64,000 nt of DNA from Haliea sp963974125 (GCA_963974125.1 CAXBCH010000006.1:62001-126000); one strand, 5' to 3'; positions 51,673 to 60,858 are shown, counted from the first letter of the stretch. Notes: a model not told the origin generated them from the letters alone. A program made the numbers and translations.

Positions 51673-52470
51673 ATGACCAATCTTTTGGACCGCATGCGCG
51701 TGGATGGCCAGGTCGCTATCGTAACCGGTGCCGGTCGGGGTGTGGGACGCGGCATCGCCCTGGCGATGGCGGCAGGTGGTGCGCACGTAGTGTGCTCGGC
51801 GCGAACTGCAGCTCAAATCGATGAAACTGTTGAGCTGGTCAAGCAGGCGGGCGGGAGTGCCGAAGCGCTGATTGCCGACGTGATGCAGGAGGACCAGCTG
51901 GCCGCCCTGGTGGACGCCACGGTAGAGCGCTGCGGTGGCATCGACATCGTGGTCAACAACGCCGGTGGCAGTGACTACGCCGCGTTCCTGGACACGACCA
52001 CGGAAGCCTTCCGCCACCATTTCGACTGGAACACTACCTCCGCCTTCGTCCTCAGCCGCCTGGCCACTCCCTGGCTGCTCAAGCGCGGCGGTGGCAGCAT
52101 CATCAATATTTCCTCTGGCGCGGGTCACATCGGCATACGCGGAATGATGGCCTATTGCGTAGCGAAGGCTGCCCTGGACCATCTGACCCGCTGCATGGCG
52201 GAGGAGCTGGCCCCCAGAATCCGGGTCAACTGTCTGGCCCTGGGCTCCATCATGACGCCCGCCCTGCAGAACACTTTCGACATGGAGGCCGGGTTTCGGG
52301 AGAAACTGCTGGCAAAGACCCCGCTGCAAAGCATCGGTGACGCAGAGAACGTCGGGGTGGCCGCCCTGTTCCTCTGCTCGGAGGCGGGCTCCTATTCCAC
52401 CGGCGCAATTCTCAACATGGACGGCGGCCTGCAGGATACCAACCTGCCCTTCAGGCTGCCCGACCTGTGA
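51673..52470 (+). CDS. SDR oxidoreductase, operon gene 2
   Basis: 265 residues. Classical SDR: VAIVTGAGRGVGRGIALA, VVNNAGGSD, NISSGAGHIG and YCVAK. The phrase NCLALGSIMTPALQ and the tail GGLQDTNLPFRLPD are shared almost exactly with the SDR at 59969-60808, so the two are recent paralogues. It resembles 7alpha-hydroxysteroid dehydrogenase-type proteins. It is 19 bases after the DAPDH-like gene. Confidence 0.88.
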   Translation: MTNLLDRMRVDGQVAIVTGAGRGVGRGIALAMAAGGAHVVCSARTAAQIDETVELVKQAGGSAEALIADVMQEDQLAALVDATVERCGGIDIVVNNAGGSDYAAFLDTTTEAFRHHFDWNTTSAFVLSRLATPWLLKRGGGSIINISSGAGHIGIRGMMAYCVAKAALDHLTRCMAEELAPRIRVNCLALGSIMTPALQNTFDMEAGFREKLLAKTPLQSIGDAENVGVAALFLCSEAGSYSTGAILNMDGGLQDTNLPFRLPDL

Positions 52471-52481
52471 CGGAGGTCGCC

Positions 52482-53318
52482 ATGATCGATCATCAGGATG
52501 CTTTCTCCTTTGAGGGCAAAACGGTCATCGTCACCGGCGGCAACGGCGGCATTGGCCAGGGGATGGTCAGGGCATTCGCCCAAAGGGGGGCGCAGGTGGT
52601 CATCGCCGATCACGCCCCGGCGGCGGAGCACGAGCGATTCGCCGACAACCCCAGTATTCTCGATTGTCGCACCGATATTACCGATCGCGCCTCGGTGGAC
52701 GCGATGGTGGAACAGACACTGGCGACCTTCGGACAGATTGATGTCCTGGTCAACAATGCCGGTGGTGGCAAGGGCTTTGCACGGCTGCTGGAAGTCACGC
52801 CGGCCGACATCGACTGGATGATTGAACTCAATATCCGCGGCACCCTGTGGGTGACCCAGGCAGTGACCAGACATTTCGTGGAGCGAGGTGGTGGCGCGAT
52901 CGTCAACATCGCCTCCGCCGCCGCGATAAGTGGCACCGCCGGGCGTAACGACCCCGTCTACGCCGGCTGCAAGGGATTCATGGTCTCCCTGACCCGGGCC
53001 CTGGCCGCCGATCTTGGCCAGTATGACATACGGGTCAACACTATCGCCCCGGGCTGGATAGTTCCCGAATCCAGCGCCGGGATTTCCGCCGGCAGCTTCT
53101 GGAATACCCTGGGGGATACCTTCGGCACACCGGAATCCTTCAATGCCGCTTACGAGGCGGGGGAAGAATTACCAACAGCTTCGGCACGTGCACTGCAGCG
53201 ACTCGGGCGACCAGCGGATATTGCCAATGCGGCTGTGTACCTGGCTTCTGCTGCCGCCAGGCATGTAACCGGGCAACTGATCAGTGTGTGTGGTGGCGCG
53301 GTTATGCCGGCGGCCTGA
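52482..53318 (+). CDS. SDR oxidoreductase, operon gene 3
   Basis: 278 residues from ATG 52482 with GGAGG 5 bases upstream; a GTG five codons earlier overlaps the previous gene. Motifs: VIVTGGNGGIGQGMVRAF, VNNAGGGKG, NIASAAAIS and YAGCK. A longer loop follows the active site (SSAGISAGSFWNTLGDTFG), possibly a substrate lid. Substrate unknown. Confidence 0.88.
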   Translation: MIDHQDAFSFEGKTVIVTGGNGGIGQGMVRAFAQRGAQVVIADHAPAAEHERFADNPSILDCRTDITDRASVDAMVEQTLATFGQIDVLVNNAGGGKGFARLLEVTPADIDWMIELNIRGTLWVTQAVTRHFVERGGGAIVNIASAAAISGTAGRNDPVYAGCKGFMVSLTRALAADLGQYDIRVNTIAPGWIVPESSAGISAGSFWNTLGDTFGTPESFNAAYEAGEELPTASARALQRLGRPADIANAAVYLASAAARHVTGQLISVCGGAVMPAA

Positions 53319-53351
53319 AACAACAGTAAACAATGACATGAGGAGGCCAGC

Positions 53352-54434
53352 ATGGCTGAACAAAAACAAGCTATCCGCGTAATTCAATGGGCCACCGGCA
53401 GCGTCGGCAAATTCTCCATCGGCGCCTTCCACAACAAGCCCGGCTTTCAGCTGGTGGGCTGCTGGGTCCACAGCGCCGACAAGGCGGGCAAGGATGCCGG
53501 TGAGATCGCCGGTATAGGCACCATCGGCGTCTCCTGCAGCAACAGCGTGGAGGAGATTCTGGCCCTGGACGCCGATGTCGTGCACTACGCACCGCTGCTG
53601 GCCAATGTCGACGAAATGTGCCGGATTCTCGAGTCAGGCAAGAACCTGGTGACCCCCAGTGGCTTCACCACCGTGCGCAACAAGAAAGACGCGGCCAAGC
53701 TCGCCGCCGCCTGCCACAAAGGCGGGGTCAGCATGCACGGTTCGGGCATCCACCCCGGTTTTTCCGGTGACCGACTGCCCATTGTGCTGTCGGCCATGTC
53801 CCGCAGTATCCGCAAGATCACCGTGCACGAGATTGTCGACATGTCCCGGGTCAACGAGTCCTGGGACATGGTCACCAACCTCGGTTTCGACATGTCCCCC
53901 GAAGATGCCAAAGCCAACCCGCCCTTTCTGCTGGAGGTGATGAGCACGATTTTCTTCGAGTCTATCGCCTTGGTCGCTGAAGCGCTGGGCATCGAGATCG
54001 AGGAATACGAAAAGAAACACCGCTTCGCCCTGGCGCCCCGGGATATCGAGGTCGACCTGGAACTGGGGACCCGCAAAGGCCTGATCCGCAAGGGGCATGT
54101 GGCGGGGCAGAACTTCAATTACGCGGGCCTGGTGAAGGGTCAACCGGTTATCGAGTTCAAGACCTTCTGGCCCATGGACGAAAGCATCGCCCGGGAGTGG
54201 GGGCATCTGGAGCCCTGGGCCTACAAGATCAACATCGAGGGCGACCCCGACCTGCGCCTGCACTTCACCTGCGGAAAGGAAGACGGCAGTGATTCCGCCG
54301 CCCTGGGCATCCTCTGCACGGCGATGAACTGCGTCAACAGCATGCCCCAGGTGGTCGCCGCGCCGCCCGGTATCGTGACCCAGCTGGACATGAAAGTGAT
54401 TCCCGCCTATCAGGCCTTTGAGTTGCCGAAGTGA
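53352..54434 (+). CDS. DAPDH-like NAD(P) oxidoreductase, operon gene 4
   Basis: 360 residues. Rossmann loop: VIQWATGSVGKFSIGAFH. Middle: MHGSGIHPGFSGDRLPIVLS. End: NCVNSMPQVVAAPPGIVTQL. Second member of this family in the operon and third in the window, so the enzymes likely act on different intermediates or as a heteromer. GGAGG lies before ATG 53352. The following gene is a RidA protein, a natural partner for an enzyme that makes an imine. Confidence 0.82.
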   Translation: MAEQKQAIRVIQWATGSVGKFSIGAFHNKPGFQLVGCWVHSADKAGKDAGEIAGIGTIGVSCSNSVEEILALDADVVHYAPLLANVDEMCRILESGKNLVTPSGFTTVRNKKDAAKLAAACHKGGVSMHGSGIHPGFSGDRLPIVLSAMSRSIRKITVHEIVDMSRVNESWDMVTNLGFDMSPEDAKANPPFLLEVMSTIFFESIALVAEALGIEIEEYEKKHRFALAPRDIEVDLELGTRKGLIRKGHVAGQNFNYAGLVKGQPVIEFKTFWPMDESIAREWGHLEPWAYKINIEGDPDLRLHFTCGKEDGSDSAALGILCTAMNCVNSMPQVVAAPPGIVTQLDMKVIPAYQAFELPK

Positions 54435-54464
54435 AGACTCCAAGATCAGCTGAGGGAAACAGTG

Positions 54465-54881
54465 ATGGCAGAGATACAGGCCTATAGACCGGACAACCTT
54501 CCGGACATGAGCAAGCTCTTCAGTTGGGGGCTGCGGGTCGCGAAGTTTGAGGAACTCTATTTTATCACCGGCCTCGCCGACATGGCCGACGATGGCTCCG
54601 GGGCACGCTTTCCGGGAAATCCGGTGGCCCAGACCGAAACCGTACTGGAGAGGATGGACCAATTCATTCGCGAGGCAGGCTTTGAGCGCGATCACATCAT
54701 CCGTATGGAATGGACATTCCGCAAGGACGTACGGGAAACGGACTACGCCGGCATCTATGCCGCCTGGGAAGCATTCGTCGCGCCCATGAAGATCAAACCC
54801 GCTGGCGGCACCCTGCGCATCGTCGACCGCCTGGCAGCGCCCGATATCATGGTGGAGTACGAACTGCTATTGGCGCGATAA
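54465..54881 (+). CDS. RidA/YjgF-family protein, operon gene 5
   Basis: 138 residues. The fold is seen in LYFITGLADMADDG, AQTETVLERMDQFIREAG and a closing LRIVDRLAAPDIMVEYELLL. The Arg in VDRLAAPDIMVE corresponds to the imine-binding Arg105 of E. coli RidA, so deaminase activity on enamines or imines is possible. It follows a DAPDH-like gene by 30 bases. The start is ATG 54465, with a GTG one codon earlier. Confidence 0.85.
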   Translation: MAEIQAYRPDNLPDMSKLFSWGLRVAKFEELYFITGLADMADDGSGARFPGNPVAQTETVLERMDQFIREAGFERDHIIRMEWTFRKDVRETDYAGIYAAWEAFVAPMKIKPAGGTLRIVDRLAAPDIMVEYELLLAR

Positions 54882-54914
54882 GCACTGGACACACAAAAAA
54901 GGATGAGGATAGAG

Positions 54915-55709
54915 ATGCCACAGTGGTATGTGGAAAATCAGGTTGTCGTGGTCACAGGCGGCTCCAAGGGTATTGGCGAGGGGCTGGTCGGCGTGCTGCT
55001 GGAACGCGGCGCGAAGGTGGCTGTGCTGGCCCGGGACAACGCTCGCCTGCAGGCTTCCGTGGCCCAGTGGCAGTCGGACCGAGTCGTCGGCTTTCCCGTG
55101 GATGTCAGCGATCGCGATGCCCTCGACGAAGTGTACTGCAAAATTTGGGAGCACTTCGGCCAGATCAACGCGGTAATCAACAACGTCGGCTTCCAGTTCC
55201 CCCGGCGAGTCGAACTGATGCCCGCCCAGGAAGTCAGGCAACTCGTGGAGCTGAACCTGCTCTCGACCATCTTCGGCTGCCAGGTGGCCATCCCCTGGCT
55301 GCGCCGCAATGGCGGTGGACGCATCGTCAACATTTCCTCGGCGACCGTCCGTTGCGACAACGAGTTCGCCCACCTGGCCGTCTACACTGCCTGCAAGGCT
55401 GGCGTGGATCAGTTCACCGCCGAACTGCGCAAGGAATTGGTGGAGGACAACATCCTGGTCACCCTGTTCAGTTCCGGCAGCGTTTTCACCGGCACGGTCA
55501 ACAACTTCGACGAAAACGCCCTGGCCGAAGCCTACAACGCGTGGCTGGCCAAGGGCGAGTATTACGGAGGCTCAACCACTCCCCCGATCATGGGGGCAGC
55601 AATCGCGCAGAGCCTGGAGTATCCACCCGGTATCGCCGCCGAGTTCATCGAAGTGAAGCCGGGCGTGCGCACGTCCAAGCGTCTGGAAGGGCAGGAGGAC
55701 GGCGCGTGA
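54915..55709 (+). CDS. SDR oxidoreductase, operon gene 6
   Basis: 264 residues from ATG 54915, with a GAGGA motif upstream; an ATG four codons earlier lacks a usable site. Motifs: VVVVTGGSKGIGEGLVGV, INNVGFQFP (Asn-Asn-Val-Gly in place of NNAG), NISSATVRC and YTACK. The C-terminal half after the active site is unusually variable (VTLFSSGSVFTGTVNNF), suggesting a specialised substrate. Confidence 0.86.
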   Translation: MPQWYVENQVVVVTGGSKGIGEGLVGVLLERGAKVAVLARDNARLQASVAQWQSDRVVGFPVDVSDRDALDEVYCKIWEHFGQINAVINNVGFQFPRRVELMPAQEVRQLVELNLLSTIFGCQVAIPWLRRNGGGRIVNISSATVRCDNEFAHLAVYTACKAGVDQFTAELRKELVEDNILVTLFSSGSVFTGTVNNFDENALAEAYNAWLAKGEYYGGSTTPPIMGAAIAQSLEYPPGIAAEFIEVKPGVRTSKRLEGQEDGA

Positions 55710-55764
55710 TTGCCTCCCCGCCACTCACCATGGCCAACATCAACTGCATAGGGGGAACCGACTA

Positions 55765-56697
55765 ATGGCAAAGTCGATTCGTGTGGGTGTCACGCTCTAC
55801 CGCATCAGTCACCACACGAACGGGGATATCGACAGGATCATGACTATTGCCGAGATGGCCGACGCCAAGGGTATCGATATGATCAGCGTGGCGGATCATC
55901 TGTGCTTCGCCAGCGACGCTCCCAAAGACTACCCCATGGGCCCAGAGGCTTTCCCGGGCGGTATCGAAGAAAACTGGTTCGAGCCGATTACGCTGCTGGC
56001 GGCTTTTGCGGCGCGCACCCGAAGGATACAGCTCTCCACCGCGTTGATTATCGCCCCGGCACGCAGCGCAGTTCTACTGGCAAAGCAGTTTGCCACACTG
56101 GACTACATCTCCAAGGGGCGCGTCATTGCCGTGTTCGGTGCCGGCTGGCAGCGTGCCGAGTTCACCTCGCAAAACCTGCCCTTCGAGGGCCGCTTCACGC
56201 ACATGGAAGAACAGATCCAGGTCTGTCGGGCGCTGTGGAGCGGCGGTCCCCAAAGCTTTCATGGCAAATTTATCAACTTCGACGACCTGCAGGCCTACCC
56301 CTTGCCAGTACAGGGGACTGCGCTGCCCATCTGGCTCGGTGTGAGCCCGACGGAGCGCAATCTCGAGAGGATGGCGCGCTTCGCCGACGGCTGGCTGCCA
56401 GCGACCGGATCCCTGGAAGTCATCAGGGATACGGTGTCAAAGCTGAAGCCACTACTGCTAGCGCAGGGCCGGAATCCTGAAGATTTTGATGTTCGCGGCA
56501 CGCTGGTACCCATCCTGGATGGCCGTGGCAGGGTGGATCTCGACGCCAGTTTTGCCCAGGGCCAGGCGATGAGCGATAAGGGCATCACTGTGATCGACAT
56601 CGCTCCACTGTTTTTCTCTCCCGACCCGGACGACATCGAAAACTTGCTGGATCGCCTGGTTCAGCTCAAGCAATCGCTCATAAACGACACTTGTTAG
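55765..56697 (+). CDS. LLM-class flavin-dependent oxidoreductase, operon gene 7
   Basis: 310 residues of the luciferase-like monooxygenase fold: MISVADHLCFASDA, RIQLSTALIIAPARSAVLLA, ISKGRVIAVFGAGWQRAEF and LPIWLGVSPTERNLERMARF. These match FMN- or F420-dependent LLM enzymes; the cofactor cannot be read from sequence alone. They catalyse monooxygenation, Baeyer-Villiger-like or hydride-transfer reactions. No flavin reductase is adjacent. GGGGGAA precedes ATG 55765. Confidence 0.88.
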   Translation: MAKSIRVGVTLYRISHHTNGDIDRIMTIAEMADAKGIDMISVADHLCFASDAPKDYPMGPEAFPGGIEENWFEPITLLAAFAARTRRIQLSTALIIAPARSAVLLAKQFATLDYISKGRVIAVFGAGWQRAEFTSQNLPFEGRFTHMEEQIQVCRALWSGGPQSFHGKFINFDDLQAYPLPVQGTALPIWLGVSPTERNLERMARFADGWLPATGSLEVIRDTVSKLKPLLLAQGRNPEDFDVRGTLVPILDGRGRVDLDASFAQGQAMSDKGITVIDIAPLFFSPDPDDIENLLDRLVQLKQSLINDTC

Positions 56698-56742
56698 TGA
56701 AATGACAACCAGGAATACCAACCTCTAGGGAGAACGAAAAAG

Positions 56743-57531
56743 ATGCTACTCAAAGACAAAATCGCCGTGATCACCGGGATTGGCCCAGGGGCCGGCCAGG
56801 CAACAGCTGTGGCCTTCGCCAGGCAGGGCGCAAAGGTCGTCATCGGCGCCCGCAACGAAGAGTACATTCAACAGGTCGCCGGAGACATCGAAGCCCAAGG
56901 CGGCATGGCCGTAGCTATTCGCACCGATCTGGCCGATCATACATCCTGTGAGCACATCGTGTCGGAGGCGGTACAGCGATTTGGCGGTGTCGACATCCTG
57001 GTACAGAATGGTCACGATACCGGAGATATGGCGATGATCGCCGATGCAGACGCCGCCCGCTGGCGCGAAGCCATCGAGGTCAATCTCTTCGGTGCGCTGC
57101 ACCTCTTCAAGGCTGCCCTCCCCTCCATGAAGCAACGCGGTGACGGCCGCGTGATTCTTGTCAACTCCGGGGCCGCGAACAATGCTCCGCCACCCTATTT
57201 GGCTTCCTACGGGGCATCCAAGGCGGCGCTGGCTTCCCTGGTCCGCTCGATCGCCACCGAATACGGGCCCGATGGCATACGCTGCAACAGCGTCCACTAC
57301 GGGCCCATCGATGGCGACAATTTCCGGCCCTGGCTGGCCGGCCTGGCGCAGCAGCACGGACGCAGTTTCGAAGAAGAACTGGCGCTTTACTGCGAGCAGG
57401 AGTTTCCGTTGCGCTACGTCCCCACAGCTGAGGAATGCGCAGGCACCGTGGTCTACCTGGCCTCGGACCTCGCCCGCGTGGTCACTGGCCAGAGTCTTTC
57501 CGTGAACGGCGGGCAGTGGTTCGGCAAGTAA
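56743..57531 (+). CDS. SDR oxidoreductase, operon gene 8
   Basis: 262 residues. NAD loop VITGIGPGAGQATAVAFA, with QNGHDTG where NNAG is usual. The active Ser is in LVNSGAANN and YGASK carries Tyr and Lys. The end VVTGQSLSVNGGQWFG is standard. AGGGAG lies 9 bases before ATG 56743. The altered NNAG motif is seen in some SDRs that remain active. Confidence 0.87.
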   Translation: MLLKDKIAVITGIGPGAGQATAVAFARQGAKVVIGARNEEYIQQVAGDIEAQGGMAVAIRTDLADHTSCEHIVSEAVQRFGGVDILVQNGHDTGDMAMIADADAARWREAIEVNLFGALHLFKAALPSMKQRGDGRVILVNSGAANNAPPPYLASYGASKAALASLVRSIATEYGPDGIRCNSVHYGPIDGDNFRPWLAGLAQQHGRSFEEELALYCEQEFPLRYVPTAEECAGTVVYLASDLARVVTGQSLSVNGGQWFGK

Positions 57532-57570
57532 ATCCATCGCTAATCCATGTAACAGAGGTGTCAAACCATC

Positions 57571-59934
57571 ATGAAAATAATGACTGTAAGGGTACATCCC
57601 ATCCCTCTGGCGCTCGGCGCACTGCTGGCTGGTGTGGCATTGCCGGCGGCGGCCCAGACCGAAGGCTCCCAGGCGAGGGTTCTGGAAGAAGTGACCGTAA
57701 CCGCTCGTCGGTTCGAGGAGTCGCTCCAGGACACCCCGGTATCGGTCTCCGCTTTCGGCCAACACGAACTCGAGCAAATGGGCATCAGCGAGGTCAGGGA
57801 TATCGCCCAGGCAACGCCCAACCTCGATATTCGTAAACTCAGTGGCGGGCAACCCGCTGTTGGCTACAGCATTCGCGGGATTTCCAACCAGGATGACTCG
57901 ATTTCCTTCGATGGCACCGTCGGCGTCTACGTCGATGGCGTCTATGTCGGGCGTCAGTCCAGCACCGGCTTCGCCATATTCGATGTGGAGCGAATTGAGG
58001 TGCTCAGAGGGCCCCAGGGAACGCTGTTTGGACGCAACACCATCGGCGGTGCCGTTAATATCGTGACCACGCCGCCCCGCGACGAATTCGCCTTCAAACA
58101 GAAGATCGGTGCCGGCAACCGCGGCCAGCGCAATTTCCAGACCGCGATTGATACAGGCCGTTACAACGGCCTGGCCGCCCGCCTGTCGATTCTGGACACT
58201 CGTAACGAGGGCGACCGCAAAGATGTGTACACCAATAGAAAACTCGATGAATCAAAGACCAGAGCCTATCGCCTGGCTGTGAACTGGACGCCCAGTGACG
58301 CCTTCAGCGTCGACTATAGTTACGAACGCTCGGAGTGGGAGTCCGGCGAGCCCATAGCGCAGCTTACCTTCGTGCGAGACATGTACGCCAGTCCGGACGG
58401 AGCCTTCTACGGAGGCCCCTATTGGGAGCAGGCAAGAGACGAGGCATCGTCCTCGCGACTGGACCGCCTGCCACGCGCGGCCAAAAATCCCGGTGACTGG
58501 ACCTCTGACATCGACGGTCACGCCCTGACATTAACCTGGGACCCGCTGCCCAACCTGACCATCAAGTCAATTACCGGCTATCGCAGTTGGGACGAATTTA
58601 CCCCGAACTCTACCTTTGGTGGCGCCTTCCCCGCCGATGGCAGCACGCTGCTCGACCTGGCCACTTTTCAGCCTATCCCCGCCGGCACCCTGGTACCCCT
58701 CTATCAATCCCATGACCGCGACCGCTCCCAGGACCAGTGGTCTCAGGAACTCCAGTTCGTCGGTACTTTGCTGGACGATCGCCTGCGCTACAACACCGGT
58801 CTCTACTACTTTCGGGAGAAGTCGGAACTCAGAAACCCCCAGGCATTCGTCCTGCCTACCTGTCTGCTACTGCAGGCGCCACCCTGCGGCACCTCCCTGC
58901 TGGTATCGGCACCGTTCCTCCACGTAAGGCCGGAAAACGTGGCCTATGCCGCTTACGGGGAGTTCACCTATGAGCTAATACCGGACCTGGATGTCACTCT
59001 GGGCCTACGCTATAGCGTAGACGACCGGGAACTGGATTTATTCAATCTGCTGGACAACGTACCCCAACGCATAAAACCCAGCAATGACTGGAACAATCTC
59101 AGTCCCAGCGCGACCGTCAGCTACCGTTGGTCGGATCAGTTGAGCACCTACGCCAAAGTGGTCACTGGATATCGCTCTGGCGGCTTCAACATGCGGGCCA
59201 CCACGGTTGAATCAGCGTCGTTGCCCTTCGATGAAGAGGAAGTTATCAGCTACGAGATTGGCTGGAAGAGCGACCTGCTGGACCGCACCCTGCGCTTTAA
59301 CGGTGCGGTGTTCTACACCGACTACAAGGACCGCCAGATCTCCCAGTTCCAGACCGGCAACACCGGCGCGGCCCAGGTGCTGGTCAACGCCGGACGCTCT
59401 GCTAACAGCGGTATTGAGCTGGAAGCCACCTGGCTACCCATCGATGCTCTCAAGCTCAATGCCAGTTACGGCTACACCGACATCAATTTCGACAGCTTCG
59501 TGGCCGGCGAAGTGGATCCGGTCAGTGGCTTTTCGACAGGACGCAACGTCGATATTGCCGACAGTGCCTCGACCCGGCAAAACACGCCCAATCACAATGG
59601 CTCAATTTCCGCCGAATACAGCTTCCCGCGCGGGGATATCGGCGAACTCACCCTGCGGCTGGACACTTCCTATACCGGGGAAATCGATTTTCATCCGCAG
59701 TTGACCCTGTACAACTCGTCCGACTCATTCTGGCTGACCAACGCTCGCGCCACCCTGAGCGAGATCCCCGCTGGCAGGAACGGGCGGCTCAGCATCGGGC
59801 TCTGGGTGCGCAACCTGGAGAACGAGGAGTACCGGGAATTTGGTATAGACTGGGGGCAGCTCGGCTTCGTCACCAATAGTTACAATCCCGAAAGGACATT
59901 TGGCGCAGACTTGGTGTACGAGTTCAATCGCTGA
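57571..59934 (+). CDS. TonB-dependent receptor, operon gene 9
   Basis: 787 residues. Signal peptide ends in LAGVALPAAAQ. TonB-box-like EEVTVTARR, then plug LQDTPVSVSAFG and EVLRGPQGTLFGRNTIGGAV. The barrel closes in FGADLVYEFNR rather than a terminal Phe. The gene begins 39 bases after the last SDR and ends the operon, so uptake and metabolism genes are co-expressed. The ligand is inferred to be the substrate of the SDR/DAPDH enzymes. Confidence 0.9.
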   Translation: MKIMTVRVHPIPLALGALLAGVALPAAAQTEGSQARVLEEVTVTARRFEESLQDTPVSVSAFGQHELEQMGISEVRDIAQATPNLDIRKLSGGQPAVGYSIRGISNQDDSISFDGTVGVYVDGVYVGRQSSTGFAIFDVERIEVLRGPQGTLFGRNTIGGAVNIVTTPPRDEFAFKQKIGAGNRGQRNFQTAIDTGRYNGLAARLSILDTRNEGDRKDVYTNRKLDESKTRAYRLAVNWTPSDAFSVDYSYERSEWESGEPIAQLTFVRDMYASPDGAFYGGPYWEQARDEASSSRLDRLPRAAKNPGDWTSDIDGHALTLTWDPLPNLTIKSITGYRSWDEFTPNSTFGGAFPADGSTLLDLATFQPIPAGTLVPLYQSHDRDRSQDQWSQELQFVGTLLDDRLRYNTGLYYFREKSELRNPQAFVLPTCLLLQAPPCGTSLLVSAPFLHVRPENVAYAAYGEFTYELIPDLDVTLGLRYSVDDRELDLFNLLDNVPQRIKPSNDWNNLSPSATVSYRWSDQLSTYAKVVTGYRSGGFNMRATTVESASLPFDEEEVISYEIGWKSDLLDRTLRFNGAVFYTDYKDRQISQFQTGNTGAAQVLVNAGRSANSGIELEATWLPIDALKLNASYGYTDINFDSFVAGEVDPVSGFSTGRNVDIADSASTRQNTPNHNGSISAEYSFPRGDIGELTLRLDTSYTGEIDFHPQLTLYNSSDSFWLTNARATLSEIPAGRNGRLSIGLWVRNLENEEYREFGIDWGQLGFVTNSYNPERTFGADLVYEFNR

Positions 59935-59959
59935 GCTGAGAGCCTCCTGACCCACTCAT

Positions 59960-59981
59960 CCGGGAAGCTCAGCTCTCCCGG
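59960..59981. terminator. Hairpin between convergent receptor and SDR genes
   Basis: CCGGGA and TCCCGG form a stem, and nested or alternative arms GAGCTGAG (about 59933) and CTCAGCTC also pair. No T run. Overlaps the SDR stop codon. Confidence 0.45.
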
Positions 59982-60808
59982 GTGATGCCATTGTCTCGAT
60001 TAAACACCGAGTCAGGTTCATAGTCGGGAAGCCGGAACGGCAGGTTGGTATCCTGCAGGCCACCGTCGTAACGAAGCACATCGCCGGTGATGTAGTCTGC
60101 GGCTGGTGAGCACAAAAACGCGACAGTCTCCCCAACCTTGTCGGCGTCACCAATACTGCGCAGCGGCGTTTTCTCTATCAGGGTCTCGCCAAAGCTCGCT
60201 TCCGCTTCGATCAGCTTGTCCCTGAGTGCTGGCGTCATGATGGAGCCCAGTGCGATCGCATTGACGCGAACCCGCGGCGCAAGTTCATCCGCCAGACTGC
60301 GAGTCAGGTAGTCCAGACCGGCCTTGGCCACACCATAGGCCATCATGCCTCTTCCTGTGAGATGACCAACCGCAGAGGAAACGTTGATAATGACGCCCGA
60401 TCCCTGCGTGACCATATAAGGTGCCACACGCTTGGAAAGCATGAAGGTAGACTTGGTATTCCAGTCAAAAATGAACGAGAACTCTTCGTCACTAATATCC
60501 AGAAACCCGTTGAAAATAGTGCCGCCAGCGTTATTTATGAGTATATCTATACGACCAAACTCCTGAACTGTCGCCGACACCAGGCGATCCAGATCCTCGG
60601 CAATCGTAACATCCCCAGGCACTGCAAGCGCCCTTACCCCACACGCCCTGACTTTTGCCGCAGTCTCGTCGATGTCCGTGGCGGTGCGCGCATTGCACAC
60701 CACATGAGCGCCAGCTCGCGCCAACGCGAGTGCCACACCCTCGCCTATACCCATTCCTGCTCCGGTAACAATGGCAACTTTATCTGCAAGGTCAATAGAC
60801 AGACTCAT
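59969..60808 (-). CDS. SDR oxidoreductase, paralogue of operon gene 2
   Basis: 279 residues. Motifs: VAIVTGAGMGIGEGVALA, INNAGGTIF, VSSAVGHLTG and YGVAK. Tail NAIALGSIMTPALR and GGLQDTNLPFRLPD are nearly the same as the 51673-52470 protein, followed by about 15 extra residues. It is on the opposite strand, downstream of a TonB receptor gene on that strand, so it may belong to a second unit with the receptor. GAGGA precedes ATG 60808. Confidence 0.88.
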   Translation of the reverse strand: MSLSIDLADKVAIVTGAGMGIGEGVALALARAGAHVVCNARTATDIDETAAKVRACGVRALAVPGDVTIAEDLDRLVSATVQEFGRIDILINNAGGTIFNGFLDISDEEFSFIFDWNTKSTFMLSKRVAPYMVTQGSGVIINVSSAVGHLTGRGMMAYGVAKAGLDYLTRSLADELAPRVRVNAIALGSIMTPALRDKLIEAEASFGETLIEKTPLRSIGDADKVGETVAFLCSPAADYITGDVLRYDGGLQDTNLPFRLPDYEPDSVFNRDNGITRES

Positions 60809-60838
60809 ACCTATTCCTCAGTTATTATCCAGCTCCAT

Positions 60839-60858
60839 CGCTCACACTCTGGTGAGCG
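60839..60858. repeat. Perfect hairpin between receptor and SDR genes
   Basis: CGCTCAC and GTGAGCG flank a 6-base loop in the 165-base gap between the receptor (60974) and the SDR (60808). There is no T run, so it could be a weak attenuator, an mRNA stabiliser or an operator. Confidence 0.4.
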
